NCBI RefSeq assembly: GCF_019457905.1
Contig: NZ_JAHZSV010000030.1
Location: 1 to 64,000 of the forward strand
Direction of reading: 5' to 3'
Length of the DNA stretch: 64,000 nucleotides
Origin: Flagellimonas abyssi
GTDB taxonomy: Bacteria; Bacteroidota; Bacteroidia; Flavobacteriales; Flavobacteriaceae
Below the pieces are notes generated by a model that had not been told where the DNA came from, made no database searches, and saw only the letters and a program-made list of their open reading frames with translations. Below are positions 25,602-34,973 of this stretch, piece after piece. The translations under genes and the position numbers were made by a program. Each line of letters starts with the position of its first letter. The first letter of the stretch is position 1.

Positions 25602-27257
25602 TTATTTGTTGAGGGATTCCTTCGCTTTGCTCGGGATTAGTGCTTTTAAATCATCCAATGAATTGGCCTCATCGATTTTTTTGTCCTTCCGCCATCTTAA
25701 AATTCTGGGAAAGCGTGTGGCAACACCACTTTTATGACGCTTGGAGGGAGCAATGCCTTCAAAAGCGATTTCAAAAACGTGCTGCGGGGTCACGCTCCGA
25801 ACGGGACCAAAACGCTCCAACGTGTTTTTCTTGATCCATGCATCCACTTGTCGAAACTCTTTGTCCGTTAAGCCGGAATAGGCCTTGGCAAAGGTGACCA
25901 GTTCTTTTTCACCTTCTTCATTTTCATACCAGAGGGCAAAGGTGTAATCGGTAAAGAGGTTGCTTCGCCGACCATGACCCCGCATAGCGTAGGTGAGCAC
26001 GGCATCAATAGTGAGCGGGTCGACCTTCCATTTCCACCAATCCCCTTTTTTTCGTCCCACTTGGTAGGTGGAGTCATTGCGTTTGAGCATCAGGCCCTCA
26101 CTGTGTTTTTCTCTGGACAATTCCCTTTCTTTTGCCATGTCTTCCCAAGAATTGAATTGCATCCGTTCGGACAGGAGTAAGGGTAATTTGTCACTTCGAC
26201 TACGCTCAGTGACCTGTTTATTGAGCGTAGTCGAAATCATAGATTCTAAAATTTTTCTTCGCTCCAGATACGTTTTATTCCTGATGTCCTTCCCCTTCCA
26301 TTCCAAAATATCATAGACTTTCAACTTGACAGGAATTTTTTCCAACAATGATTTTGAAACGTTCTTGCGGCCTATTCGGGTCTGAAGGTCTTTAAAAGTG
26401 CCGATTTCCCCTTTGGGATACGGTAACAACTCCCCGTCCAACACGGTCCCATTTGGAATACTGCCCACAAAGGCTTCAAATTCTGGATATTTATCGGTGA
26501 CGAGTTCTTCACCCCGACTCCAAACAAAGATTTCATCATTTCGTAGAATGGTTTGAGACCGAATGCCGTCCCATTTATGCTCTACGGACCATTGGGTTAC
26601 CTCACCCAAATCTGTGACGTCGTCCTCAACGGCATATGCTAAAAAGAAGGGATATGGTTTGGAGAGGTAATCGCTCTCTTTCTCCTCCAAAACCAAGTCG
26701 TGGAAACTGATGCGGTTCGGGTCCCAATTGCCCATTAGTTTATAAGCGAGAATGTCCTCTTCAATACCCGTGGCTTTGGATAGTGCACGGGTCATCAATT
26801 TTTGACTCACTCCGATTCTGAAGCTGCCCGTAATCAGTTTGTTGAAAACAAAACGCTCGTAATAATCTAATATGGTCCAGTGTTGAAAAAGGTATTCCTT
26901 TTTTTCTGCTTCCGTTTTTTGTTTCAAGGCCATCATCTCCTGTAAAAAGGAGGTCAGTGATTTTTTTGAGCCTTTTTCTGTTGAGGGCACCACCAAGGCA
27001 ATGGTCTCCGCCAGATCTCCCACAATATGATAGCTTTCCTCAAAAAGCCAAGTTGGAATATGGGATAGTTCAGCGGCCCAAGTGCGTAGCAAAGTTGTGT
27101 TCACGGGGCGCGGAGGTCTTCTGTGGGACAGTATGGCGATGGTCCAAACCTTGTCTTGGTCGCTCGCTTCTTTAAAGTATTGGGACAGTGCTTGCACTTT
27201 TACGCTGGTTTTGTTGGTGCCGTCCAATGTTTTTATGAGCTTGGCAAACTGTTTCAT
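25602..27257 (-). CDS. ATP-dependent DNA ligase
   Basis: 551 residues. The adenylation lysine is K228 in EHKWDGIR (motif I). Motif III-type YDILEW (about 315-320), EGLMLKR (motif IV) and WKWKVD (motif V) follow, then an OB-fold C-terminus. It seals nicks in the ligase-associated repair set. Its start overlaps the exonuclease stop by 4 bases. Residues 341-356 (STTLNKQVTERSRSD) are a 48-bp in-frame dispersed-repeat insertion between motifs III and IV, and the last 11 residues are encoded by the cassette's right repeat. All core motifs are intact. Confidence 0.95.
   Translation of the reverse strand: MKQFAKLIKTLDGTNKTSVKVQALSQYFKEASDQDKVWTIAILSHRRPPRPVNTTLLRTWAAELSHIPTWLFEESYHIVGDLAETIALVVPSTEKGSKKSLTSFLQEMMALKQKTEAEKKEYLFQHWTILDYYERFVFNKLITGSFRIGVSQKLMTRALSKATGIEEDILAYKLMGNWDPNRISFHDLVLEEKESDYLSKPYPFFLAYAVEDDVTDLGEVTQWSVEHKWDGIRSQTILRNDEIFVWSRGEELVTDKYPEFEAFVGSIPNGTVLDGELLPYPKGEIGTFKDLQTRIGRKNVSKSLLEKIPVKLKVYDILEWKGKDIRNKTYLERRKILESMISTTLNKQVTERSRSDKLPLLLSERMQFNSWEDMAKERELSREKHSEGLMLKRNDSTYQVGRKKGDWWKWKVDPLTIDAVLTYAMRGHGRRSNLFTDYTFALWYENEEGEKELVTFAKAYSGLTDKEFRQVDAWIKKNTLERFGPVRSVTPQHVFEIAFEGIAPSKRHKSGVATRFPRILRWRKDKKIDEANSLDDLKALIPSKAKESLNK
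25615..25638. repeat. Right inverted repeat of the GIY-YIG cassette, within the ligase 3' end
   Basis: GATTCCTTCGCTTTGCTCGG-type sequence, inverse of 25174-25197 with four differences. It encodes the ligase residues IPSKAKES just before its stop. Confidence 0.65.
26190..26237. repeat. Double palindromic element inserted in frame in the ligase
   Basis: 26190-26213 (GTCACTTCGACTACGCTCAG...) and an inverted partner 26220-26237 are separated by 6 bases. The total is 48 bp, exactly 16 codons (residues 341-356). It has the same architecture as the mfd insertion at 20663-20728 but a shorter spacer. Confidence 0.85.
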
Positions 27258-28282
27258 TCCGCTTTCGATTTTTCTTGTTCGTTAGCATTGATTTCGGACA
27301 GTTCGCCTTCGTATTGCGTAGATTCGGTTCGGGCATCGTAGCCCAATTCCATCAAATATTTGGAGAAAATGTCGGTGTAGCCGTGTGTGCAGATTATTTT
27401 TTCAGCACCGGTGGCTTCGATTGTCTGCAATAGTCCCCTCCAATCGCAATGGTCGCTTAGTACAAAACCTTTATCAATCGCTCTCCGTCTTCGTGCGCCT
27501 CGAAAAGCCATCCAACCGCTCGCGGTCGCCGTGACATATGGGACCATTTTTTTGATCCAGGGACTTCCATGGGCACTGGGCGGAGCAACCACAATATTGC
27601 CCAAAAGCTCGTCTTTCTTGGTTTCTTTTGTAATCAGATGTGTTGGCGGTAAATCGGTAAGGGGTCGGAGCACTTCGGTCATGTTTTCTACGGCTCCGTG
27701 CGTGTATATTTTTCCGATGGAAGTGTCCAAATGTTTGATCAGACGTTGTGCCTTGCCCAGGGAATAACCAAAAAGCACCGAGGTTTTTCCTTCCGATTGG
27801 TTTTGCGCCCACCATTGGTTGATGTCACTGAACACCTCTTTTTGTGGTCGCCAGCGAAATGCCGGTAACCCAAAGGTGCATTCGGTGATGAAGGTGTTAC
27901 ATTTTACAAGCTCAAATGGAGTAGTGAGCCCATCATCTTCAATTTTGTAATCTCCGGTGAACACCCATACTTCGCCATTGTGCTCTACCCGTATTTGTGC
28001 GGAGCCCACAATGTGCCCGGCGGGATGGAAACTGAACTTCACGTTGTTGACCGTGAATGTTTCGCCCCAGTCTTTTCCTGAAATGGAAATATCGCCCAAA
28101 CGATGCTTCACGATAGGAACATTCTTATGGTGGGTAATGTACTTGTTATGGCCCCATCTACTGTGATCGGCATGGCCGTGTGAAATAATGGCCTTGTCCA
28201 CGGGTTTCCAGGGGTCCAAATAAACATCTGCTTTTTTACAATAGATTCCTTTGGAGGTAAATTCGAGCAAAGGTGTTTTCAT
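27254..28282 (-). CDS. Ligase-associated MBL-fold exonuclease
   Basis: 342 residues of the metallo-beta-lactamase/beta-CASP type. The metal-binding HxHxDH motif is ISHGHADHSRWGH near residue 37, with further ligands in FTGDYKIE and the C-terminal HGY region. It belongs to the ligase-associated DNA damage response exonuclease group (Cft2/Artemis-like). It is the first gene of the repair operon and overlaps the ligase start by 4 bases. Confidence 0.93.
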   Translation of the reverse strand: MKTPLLEFTSKGIYCKKADVYLDPWKPVDKAIISHGHADHSRWGHNKYITHHKNVPIVKHRLGDISISGKDWGETFTVNNVKFSFHPAGHIVGSAQIRVEHNGEVWVFTGDYKIEDDGLTTPFELVKCNTFITECTFGLPAFRWRPQKEVFSDINQWWAQNQSEGKTSVLFGYSLGKAQRLIKHLDTSIGKIYTHGAVENMTEVLRPLTDLPPTHLITKETKKDELLGNIVVAPPSAHGSPWIKKMVPYVTATASGWMAFRGARRRRAIDKGFVLSDHCDWRGLLQTIEATGAEKIICTHGYTDIFSKYLMELGYDARTESTQYEGELSEINANEQEKSKAE

Positions 28283-28346
28283 AGCAGTCGTAAATTACAA
28301 ATTTCTTTTGGTGCCCTTTTTAATATTTTTATCTCTATTAAACATT

Positions 28347-28354
28347 TATATTTG
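28347..28354 (+). promoter_or_regulatory. Possible -7 promoter element for the TerB-like gene
   Basis: TATATTTG fits the Bacteroidota TAnnTTTG -7 element, 19 bases before the ATG. No convincing -33 TTG lies at normal spacing, so this is weak. Confidence 0.35.
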
Positions 28355-28372
28355 TGCCACAAAATTTGAAAT

Positions 28373-28801
28373 ATGCCGATTTTAGATCTTTACGAGCACG
28401 GAGACCATAGAAAGAATTTGGCTCATTTTGCCACTTTGGCGAGTTTGGCTGCGGTAGACGGGGAAATCAATCCAAAAGAAAAAGCCATTTTGGAAAAGTT
28501 TGCCTTTAAGCTCGACATTACCGAGGAAGAATTCAAAGAGGTGATGAAAAAAGAGAACAAATATCCTATTGAGACACCTCACAGCGGTGAGCAAAGGTAT
28601 ATGAGGCTATTCGAATTTTTTCAGATTATCTTCTCCGATCATGATATCGATGACGAGGAGCGCAGAATTGTAGAAAAGTATGCTGTAGGCCTTGGCTTTT
28701 CACCAAAATCAGCTTCAGAAATCGTCGACAAATCCATCAAAATATTTACTGGAAGAATCCCTTTCGAGGATTACCACGAATTGATGCAGCGCAGGAGCTA
28801 G
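28373..28801 (+). CDS. TerB-family protein
   Basis: 142 residues, all-helical. It has two repeats with acidic metal-binding loops typical of Ter[21 protein letters not shown] and [18 protein letters not shown]. TerB proteins bind divalent metal and are tied to membrane stress or tellurite response, but single-gene members like this one have no proven role. Divergent from the exonuclease. Its stop overlaps the fbp stop by 4 bases (28798-28801), tail to tail. Confidence 0.85.
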   Translation: MPILDLYEHGDHRKNLAHFATLASLAAVDGEINPKEKAILEKFAFKLDITEEEFKEVMKKENKYPIETPHSGEQRYMRLFEFFQIIFSDHDIDDEERRIVEKYAVGLGFSPKSASEIVDKSIKIFTGRIPFEDYHELMQRRS

Positions 28802-29805
28802 GACTTTGCCATAAACTCCTCCGCCTTTTCCACCATTTTTTTGCTTCCGCAGAAAAAGGGAACACGTTCATGGAGTTCGGTGGGCTGTATATCCATGATG
28901 CGTTGATAACCATCGCTGGCCTTTCCGTTGGCCTGTTCGGCCAAAAAAGCCATGGGGTTGCACTCATACAATAAACGTAGCTTACCATTTTGGGCCTTGC
29001 TGCTTTTGGGGTACATGTAAATTCCACCTTTGATCATGTTTCGGTGAAAGTCAGAAACCAACGACCCAATGTATCTTGAAGTATAGGGTCGGTCACCTTC
29101 CTCCATTTGGCAATATTTAATGTAATCTTTTACTCCTTGTGGAAAGTGGATATAGTTCCCTTCGTTCACGGAATAAATTTGACCTTTTTCCGGAAATTGC
29201 ATATTGGGGTGGGACAGATAAAAGGTGCCCAAAGCTGGATTCAGGGTAAATCCGTTCACGCCATCGCCAGTGGTATAGACGAGCATGGTGGATGTACCAT
29301 AAATGATGTAACCAGCAGCAATCTGGTTTTTGCCAGGTTGAAGGAAATCTTCCAAAGTAACGGGGGTTCCAACAGGTGTAATTCTTCTATAGATGGAAAA
29401 AATAGTTCCTACGGATACGTTCACGTCAATGTTGGAAGAACCGTCCAAAGGGTCTATCAAAACCACATACTTGTTCTGGTGCTGTTTGTCAAAACTATTG
29501 ATGCTGATAAAATCATCCTCTTCTTCCGAAGCAATACCACAAACAATTTCACGGTTCTTCAAGGTTTGAATAAACTTTTCGTTTGCAAGAACATCCAATT
29601 TTTGTTGGTTTTCACCTTGAATGTTAGTCTCACCTGCAGCTCCAATGATATCGACGAGCCCGGCTTTGTTCACCTCATGGTTCACTACTTTTGCCGCCAG
29701 TCGAATGCCGTTCAGTAATCTCGATAGTTCCCCGGAAGTGTATTGAAAAGAATTTTGATTTGCGATAATAAATTCACCGAGTGTGCGATGCTGCTTCTCA
29801 AACAT
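28798..29805 (-). CDS. fbp: Class I fructose-1,6-bisphosphatase
   Basis: 335 residues. It converts fructose-1,6-bisphosphate to fructose-6-phosphate in gluconeogenesis. The metal site motif [22 protein letters not shown] upstream and the sugar-phosphate binding region ([20 protein letters not shown]) are present. Length and motif order are normal. Confidence 0.96.
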   Translation of the reverse strand: MFEKQHRTLGEFIIANQNSFQYTSGELSRLLNGIRLAAKVVNHEVNKAGLVDIIGAAGETNIQGENQQKLDVLANEKFIQTLKNREIVCGIASEEEDDFISINSFDKQHQNKYVVLIDPLDGSSNIDVNVSVGTIFSIYRRITPVGTPVTLEDFLQPGKNQIAAGYIIYGTSTMLVYTTGDGVNGFTLNPALGTFYLSHPNMQFPEKGQIYSVNEGNYIHFPQGVKDYIKYCQMEEGDRPYTSRYIGSLVSDFHRNMIKGGIYMYPKSSKAQNGKLRLLYECNPMAFLAEQANGKASDGYQRIMDIQPTELHERVPFFCGSKKMVEKAEEFMAKS

Positions 29806-29916
29806 GGAAGTACTGTTTTATTTATGGACAAATATCGGGCATTTTGTGAAACTACAACGTTTTCGAAGAGCTTTAATTGTGTAATTTTATAACTTTGAGT
29901 TTTATTTGTAACAATT

Positions 29917-30399
29917 ATGGAATATACAATTAGAGAAGCGCGACCAACGGATATGGAACAGGTTTTGAACTTGATCCAAGAATTGGCTGATTTTGAAAAG
30001 GAATCTGATGCTGTGGAAGTCACTGAGCGGGATTTAGTGGAACATGGTTTCGGTGATCACAAGTTGTTCCATTGTTTTGTGGCAGATACACAAAATGGAA
30101 TCGCCGGCATAGCTTTGGTGTACCCAAGATACTCTACGTGGAAGGGTCCGGCTATTCATTTGGAAGACCTGATCGTATCTGAAAAGGTGCGAGGGAGTGG
30201 ATTGGGGACCGCCTTGTTGGATGAAGTAGTGAAGTATGGTGCCAGATTAGGGGTAAAACGCATTTGTTGGGAGGTGTTGGACTGGAACGAACCCGCCATT
30301 GCCTTTTATGAGAAAAAGGGAGCCAATGTGCTTAGAGATTGGGATGTGGTTCAATTGGATGAAAAAGGAATCAAAAATTATATAGAAAGCCTAAACTAG
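29917..30399 (+). CDS. GNAT N-acetyltransferase
   Basis: 160 residues. The acetyl-CoA loop is KVRGSGLGTALL, followed by the typical WNEPAIAFYEKKGA segment. It resembles diamine/polyamine acetyltransferases (SSAT-like), but the substrate is not certain. It lies 28 bases before lysC on the same strand, so the two are probably co-transcribed. Confidence 0.88.
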   Translation: MEYTIREARPTDMEQVLNLIQELADFEKESDAVEVTERDLVEHGFGDHKLFHCFVADTQNGIAGIALVYPRYSTWKGPAIHLEDLIVSEKVRGSGLGTALLDEVVKYGARLGVKRICWEVLDWNEPAIAFYEKKGANVLRDWDVVQLDEKGIKNYIESLN

Positions 30400-30427
30400 G
30401 CCGACCAAATATCAGAATATAAAATAC

Positions 30428-31678
30428 ATGAGGGTATTTAAGTTTGGAGGAGCATCGGTCAAAGATGCGGATGCGGTAAAAAATGTAGTGAACGTTTTAC
30501 GGGAGGTAGGTTACAACGATACACTAGTGGTCATTTCTGCCATGGGCAAGACCACCAATGCCATGGAAAAGGTGGTGGAATCTTATTTTAACGATAGGGA
30601 TCAGGTGAATGCCTCCATTCAAGAAGTTATGGATTACCACCATGGAATACTGTCCGACCTTTTTCAAAACCTGAGTCATCCCGTTTACGCCAAGGTGAAA
30701 GTCCTTTTTGAAGAGGTAAAGGGTTTTTTGGCTTGGAACAAATCGCCCAAGTATGCTTTTGTTTACGACCAAGTGGTTTGCTACGGGGAATTATTGTCGA
30801 CCACCATAGTAAGTGCTTACCTAAACGAAATTGGTATTGCCAACGAATGGTTGGATGTGAGAACGCTTATCAAGACGGACAACAGTAATAGGGATGCTCA
30901 AGTAAATTGGGAACGAACCCAACAAGAAGTACAGTCTCGTGTAGATGTTTCCAAATTGAACATTACCCAAGGTTTTTTGGGAAGCGACGACAACAACTTT
31001 ACCACTACGTTGGGCAGGGAAGGTTCCGATTACTCCGCGGCTATCTTGGCGTATTGCCTCAATGCGGAATCGGTCACCATTTGGAAGGATGTTCCGGGAG
31101 TGTTGAATGCGGACCCCAGAAACTTTGAGAATGCCCAATTGTTGGACAAGATTTCTTATCGGGAAGCCATAGAACTTGCGTTTTACGGAGCTTCGGTAAT
31201 TCACCCTAAAACCTTGCAGCCTTTACAGCGCAAGGAAATTCCCTTGAAAGTAAAATCGTTTGTGAATCCCAAGGACAAAGGGACCACTGTTGGAAAAGGA
31301 AATGGCATAGAACCAAAAGTTCCCTGCTTCATAGTTAAGAAGAATCAAGTCCTGCTAAAATTGTCTTCTCTGGACTTTTCCTTCATTGTTGAGGATAACA
31401 TCAGCGAAATCTTCAAACTATTTTCTGACCATCGACTTAAAGTGGATTTGATCCAGAATTCCGCCATTAGTTTTTCCGTCTGTTTGGACAATAAGTTCAG
31501 GGGGCTTCAACCTTTATTGGAAGAGCTTAAGCGGAAATTTAAAGTTGTTTGCCACGAGGACGTTTCCCTCTATACCATTCGCCATTTTAATGATGATTCG
31601 GTCAAATCGCTTCAAAACGGGAAATCCGTTTTAGTGGAGCAAAGGGGCAAGGAAACTGTGCAACTTGTTGTAAAATAA
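30428..31678 (+). CDS. lysC: Aspartate kinase (monofunctional)
   Basis: 416 residues. It phosphorylates aspartate, the first step to Lys, Thr, Met and diaminopimelate. Seen: N-terminal MRVFKFGGASVKD (nucleotide site), the TTLGREGSDYSAAILA aspartate-binding region, and a C-terminal regulatory part with ACT-like pattern (VLLKLSSLDFSFIVEDNISE). Its product would supply peptidoglycan diaminopimelate. Confidence 0.94.
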   Translation: MRVFKFGGASVKDADAVKNVVNVLREVGYNDTLVVISAMGKTTNAMEKVVESYFNDRDQVNASIQEVMDYHHGILSDLFQNLSHPVYAKVKVLFEEVKGFLAWNKSPKYAFVYDQVVCYGELLSTTIVSAYLNEIGIANEWLDVRTLIKTDNSNRDAQVNWERTQQEVQSRVDVSKLNITQGFLGSDDNNFTTTLGREGSDYSAAILAYCLNAESVTIWKDVPGVLNADPRNFENAQLLDKISYREAIELAFYGASVIHPKTLQPLQRKEIPLKVKSFVNPKDKGTTVGKGNGIEPKVPCFIVKKNQVLLKLSSLDFSFIVEDNISEIFKLFSDHRLKVDLIQNSAISFSVCLDNKFRGLQPLLEELKRKFKVVCHEDVSLYTIRHFNDDSVKSLQNGKSVLVEQRGKETVQLVVK

Positions 31679-31756
31679 AGGTTTCCGCCCAATATTTAGG
31701 TAGAAAGTGCTATAGGGTTTATTTCCTATCTTTACACGTACCTAAATACATTTTCT

Positions 31757-33577
31757 ATGGGCTTGGTTTCTGCTAAAGAGGTGGCGAAAGTCATCCATCT
31801 GGACAAATATGGCTTTTTGGGCACTTTTGTAGGATGGCTTTTAATGGTGGCTACCAGAATTAGTACCATCAATAGATTTTACGATAAAAATAAAGACCTT
31901 TCCGGTCCAGAATTCCTGGATGCCATTTTAGATCACTACGAAATCGATTTTGACATTCCCGAGGAGGATATCAAACGTTTGCCAAAATCTGGTCCTTTCA
32001 TTACGATCAGTAATCATCCCTTAGGAGGAATTGATGGCGTATTGCTGCTCAAGTTATTGTTGAACGAACGACCCGATTATAAAATAATCGCTAATTTTTT
32101 ATTGCACAGGATAGAGCCTTTGAAGCCCTATATTATGCCCGTGAACCCTTTTGAAAACCACAAGGACGCCAAGAGTAGCATTGTGGGTTTCAAGAATGCG
32201 CTAAAGCACCTCCGGGACGGTCATCCCTTGGGGATTTTTCCTGCTGGGGAGGTGTCTACTTACCGAGATGGAAGATTGGTTGTGGACCGGCCTTGGGAAG
32301 AAGCGGCGATAAAATTGATACGAAAGGCCGAGGTGCCTGTAGTGCCCATTTATTTTCATGCCAAAAATAGCCGCTTGTTTTATCGATTGTCAAAAATCGA
32401 CGATGTGTTCCGAACGGCAAAATTGCCTTCTGAGCTTACCTCTCAGAGTCGACGTCCGATCAAGGTAAGGATAGGTCAGCCTATCTCCGTGAACACACAG
32501 AACGAGGAGGAAACTTTGGAAGGTTTTGCGGAACTGCTCCGGAAAAAGACCTATTTGCTGGCCAATGCTTTTGAAAAAGAGCGTTTTATCGATAAGGTGC
32601 CCACTTCTCTAAAAATTCCAAAACCGCCCAAGAAAATAGCCACTGCGATTAGTGCAAAGGTGCTGGAAGGTGAGATTGAAAAGCTGAGGGAAAAGGATTG
32701 CCGTATGCTGCAGAGTAAAAACTACGAGGTATTCCTTGCACAGGCCAAGGATATGCCCTTTTGCCTAAATGAAATCGGCCGCCAGCGAGAGGTAACATTC
32801 CGTGAAGTGGGGGAGGGGACAAACAACGCCATCGACCTTGATAAGTTTGATTCTTATTACCATCATTTGTTCTTATGGGACGATGATTCCAAGGCCATAG
32901 TCGGTGCCTACCGAATGGGATTGGGGTCGGAAATATTCAACAAATACGGTATCGATGGTTTTTACCTTCAGGACCTTTTCCGTTTTGAACCCGAACTGTA
33001 TGGCATGATGGAGAAATCCATCGAAATGGGCCGTGCCTATATCATAAAGGAGTATCAGCAAAAACCAATGCCCCTTTTCTTGCTTTGGAAGGGCATTGTG
33101 CATACGACATTAAGGCATCCAGAGCACCGATATTTGATTGGCGGAGTGAGTATCAGCAACCAATTTTCCAATTTCTCCAAATCGTTGATGATCGAGTTTA
33201 TGAAATCCAATTATTGGGACCCCTACGTGGCACAATATATTCGGCCTAAAAAAGAATTCAAGGTAAAGTTGAAGGATGCCGACAAGGAATTTGTATTTGA
33301 CGAGACGCAGGCTGATCTGAACAAGTTCGATAAATTGATCAGCGAAGTGGAACCGGGAAGTCTTCGTTTGCCGGTTTTGATTAAAAAATACATCAAACAA
33401 AATGCTAAGGTGGTGGCTTTCAATGTAGACCCCTTGTTCAATAATTCGGTGGACGGTTTAATGTACATCCGTATCGCAGACCTTCCGGAAAGTACGGTAA
33501 AGCCCGTTATGGAGGAGTTCCAAGCAGAGCTGGAACGTAAGGTGGCCGAAGGCAATGGAACTATTGAGGAGGACTAA
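31757..33577 (+). CDS. Acyltransferase fused to OlsB-like GNAT domain
   Basis: 606 residues. Residues about 60-270 form a PlsC-type lysophospholipid acyltransferase (SNHPLGGIDGV and FPAGEVST motifs). Residues about 320-480 look like the OlsB/hemolysin-like N-acyltransferase domain (YRMGLGSEIF...YLQDLF...EMGRAYI). The fusion is known in Bacteroidota and fits synthesis of aminolipids such as ornithine or glycine lipids: amide acylation by one domain, ester acylation by the other. The exact lipid is inferred. Its stop overlaps the next, opposite gene by 4 bases. Confidence 0.88.
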   Translation: MGLVSAKEVAKVIHLDKYGFLGTFVGWLLMVATRISTINRFYDKNKDLSGPEFLDAILDHYEIDFDIPEEDIKRLPKSGPFITISNHPLGGIDGVLLLKLLLNERPDYKIIANFLLHRIEPLKPYIMPVNPFENHKDAKSSIVGFKNALKHLRDGHPLGIFPAGEVSTYRDGRLVVDRPWEEAAIKLIRKAEVPVVPIYFHAKNSRLFYRLSKIDDVFRTAKLPSELTSQSRRPIKVRIGQPISVNTQNEEETLEGFAELLRKKTYLLANAFEKERFIDKVPTSLKIPKPPKKIATAISAKVLEGEIEKLREKDCRMLQSKNYEVFLAQAKDMPFCLNEIGRQREVTFREVGEGTNNAIDLDKFDSYYHHLFLWDDDSKAIVGAYRMGLGSEIFNKYGIDGFYLQDLFRFEPELYGMMEKSIEMGRAYIIKEYQQKPMPLFLLWKGIVHTTLRHPEHRYLIGGVSISNQFSNFSKSLMIEFMKSNYWDPYVAQYIRPKKEFKVKLKDADKEFVFDETQADLNKFDKLISEVEPGSLRLPVLIKKYIKQNAKVVAFNVDPLFNNSVDGLMYIRIADLPESTVKPVMEEFQAELERKVAEGNGTIEED

Positions 33578-34065
33578 TCCGTTCCGACCTTAGGGCTGCG
33601 TTTTTCAAAAAGGAGGTTGTCTTTCCAAACCCCGTGGATCTTACCAACACGTTCGCGTTTGCCAATATATCGGAATCCTACTTTTTCATGCAGTTTGATG
33701 CTTGCCAGGTTCTCGGGAAATATGCCCGACTGTATGGTCCAATAACCTGCTTTTTCACTTTCTTCGATCAAGTGTTGCATCAACAATTTTCCAACGCCCT
33801 TTCCGCGACTTTTGTCCGAAATGTAAACGCTAACCTCACCGACCCCGCCATACACACAACGACTGGATACGGGGGAAAGTGCCGCCCATCCCAAAATTTC
33901 ACCCTCGTTTTCAGCGATCAAGCGGCATTCCTTGGTGTGGGCCCTGTCCCAATCTTGATACTTGGGAGCTTGGGTCTCGAAAGTGGCAAATCCTGTAGAA
34001 ATACCTTCAAGATATATTCTGGAAACATGCTCCCAATCCGAGGGAGCCATACTTCTGATAACCAT
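33574..34065 (-). CDS. GNAT acetyltransferase, phosphinothricin-acetyltransferase type
   Basis: 163 residues. The acetyl-CoA motif is SRGKGVGKLLMQHLI, followed by GIFPENLASIKLHEKVGFRYIGKRE, which is typical of PAT/MddA-like enzymes that N-acetylate amino-acid analogues. The natural substrate is likely a methionine derivative, but this is inference. Confidence 0.88.
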   Translation of the reverse strand: MVIRSMAPSDWEHVSRIYLEGISTGFATFETQAPKYQDWDRAHTKECRLIAENEGEILGWAALSPVSSRCVYGGVGEVSVYISDKSRGKGVGKLLMQHLIEESEKAGYWTIQSGIFPENLASIKLHEKVGFRYIGKRERVGKIHGVWKDNLLFEKRSPKVGTD

Positions 34066-34110
34066 ATTTTATTTCGGTATTTATTGTAATATTACGATGA
34101 ACAAATATTG

Positions 34111-34137
34111 AAAAAAGCCGGATCATGTCCGGCTTTT
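34111..34137 (-). terminator. Terminator after the small membrane protein
   Basis: AAAAGCCGGA/TCCGGCTTTT pair around a short loop with a T-run on the minus strand, 10 bases after the stop of 34147-34533. Confidence 0.85.
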
Positions 34138-34146
34138 AAAAAGTTA

Positions 34147-34533
34147 TTATAAGCTTTTGAACCAATCTTGAAAATATTCTCCTACCAAGAATACGGGTTT
34201 ATGGCTGGCGTTAATGGAACCAATCAAACTAACGATCCAAAGAACTACACCCAATAACCATCCGATAAGGTTTACGAAAGGAATAAAAGAGGTCACAATT
34301 AGGAGAAGGAAAATACCTAGCGTTTGCCTTATGTAAAAGGAACCAATTTCCGTTTTGTTACTACTGTTCATTATAATCGCAATAATCCACCCAATAAAAG
34401 TTAAGTGGGCAATAATGGCCACTGTTTTTCCACTTTCAGGATTTGCAGGGTCAAATGCTTTGTTTACATCTTCCTTGAAATCTTTAGCAGCTTCTTCGGC
34501 CCTGTCTCCAAAGTCTTTTTTTTCTTCTGACAT
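34147..34533 (-). CDS. Small membrane protein (DUF4870-like)
   Basis: 128 residues. A charged N-terminal tail (Lys/Glu/Asp, residues 1-32) is followed by three hydrophobic segments: about 36-57, 70-95 and 96-110. The layout matches DUF4870/'import component' proteins. The function is unknown. It is monocistronic with its own terminator. Confidence 0.75.
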   Translation of the reverse strand: MSEEKKDFGDRAEEAAKDFKEDVNKAFDPANPESGKTVAIIAHLTFIGWIIAIIMNSSNKTEIGSFYIRQTLGIFLLLIVTSFIPFVNLIGWLLGVVLWIVSLIGSINASHKPVFLVGEYFQDWFKSL

Positions 34534-34586
34534 GTTTATTTAATGTGTTGGTTAATGAAGGTTAAATGTAGCAAATAATTCAATAG

Positions 34587-34973
34587 CTACAGAAATGCTT
34601 TATCAACAGGTTCCCACAGTTCCAACTTGTTTCCTTCAGGATCCAATATCCAACCAAATTTTCCGTATTCGTACTCCTCGATTTCCCCTACCACCGTGAC
34701 CCCTTCTTTTTTCAGGACCTCAAGCAGTTTTACCAAATTTTCCACTCTAAAGTTCATCATGAACTGTTTCTCGCTCGGTTTAAAGTATTCGGTCTTTTCA
34801 TCCATGGGGCTCCACTGGGTGGAACAATCGTTGCCATCTTTGTCCTTCCACCAAAAGGTACAGCCATATGCGTCGGTGTTCAATCCCAAATGATTTTTAT
34901 ACCATTCTTTTATGTGGTTGGGGTCCTTGCTTTTAAAGAAAAACCCTCCTAATCCTGTAACTCTGTTTTTCAT
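34587..34973 (-). CDS. VOC (glyoxalase/bleomycin-resistance) family protein
   Basis: 128 residues with the beta-alpha-beta-beta-beta pattern of VOC proteins, e.g. FFFKSKDPNHIKEWYKNHLGL at the start and GWILDPEGNKLELWEP at the end, where the Glu is the usual metal ligand. The substrate is unknown. It overlaps the DUF1801 stop by 4 bases, so it is translationally coupled. Confidence 0.88.
   Translation of the reverse strand: MKNRVTGLGGFFFKSKDPNHIKEWYKNHLGLNTDAYGCTFWWKDKDGNDCSTQWSPMDEKTEYFKPSEKQFMMNFRVENLVKLLEVLKKEGVTVVGEIEEYEYGKFGWILDPEGNKLELWEPVDKAFL

Larger units (their letters stand above)
25174..25638 (-). mobile_element. GIY-YIG cassette flanked by inverted repeats
   Basis: A unit of about 465 bp between the ligase stop and the helicase start. 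It contains one GIY-YIG nuclease gene and is bounded by 24-bp inverted repeats: TATTCCGAGCGCAGCGAAGGAATC-type at 25174-25197 and its inverse at 25615-25638 (20 of 24 identical). The repeats belong to the same family as the dispersed ones at 16.8 kb. The right copy forms the ligase C-terminus (IPSKAKESLNK). No transposase is present. Mobility is an inference from structure. Confidence 0.6.
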
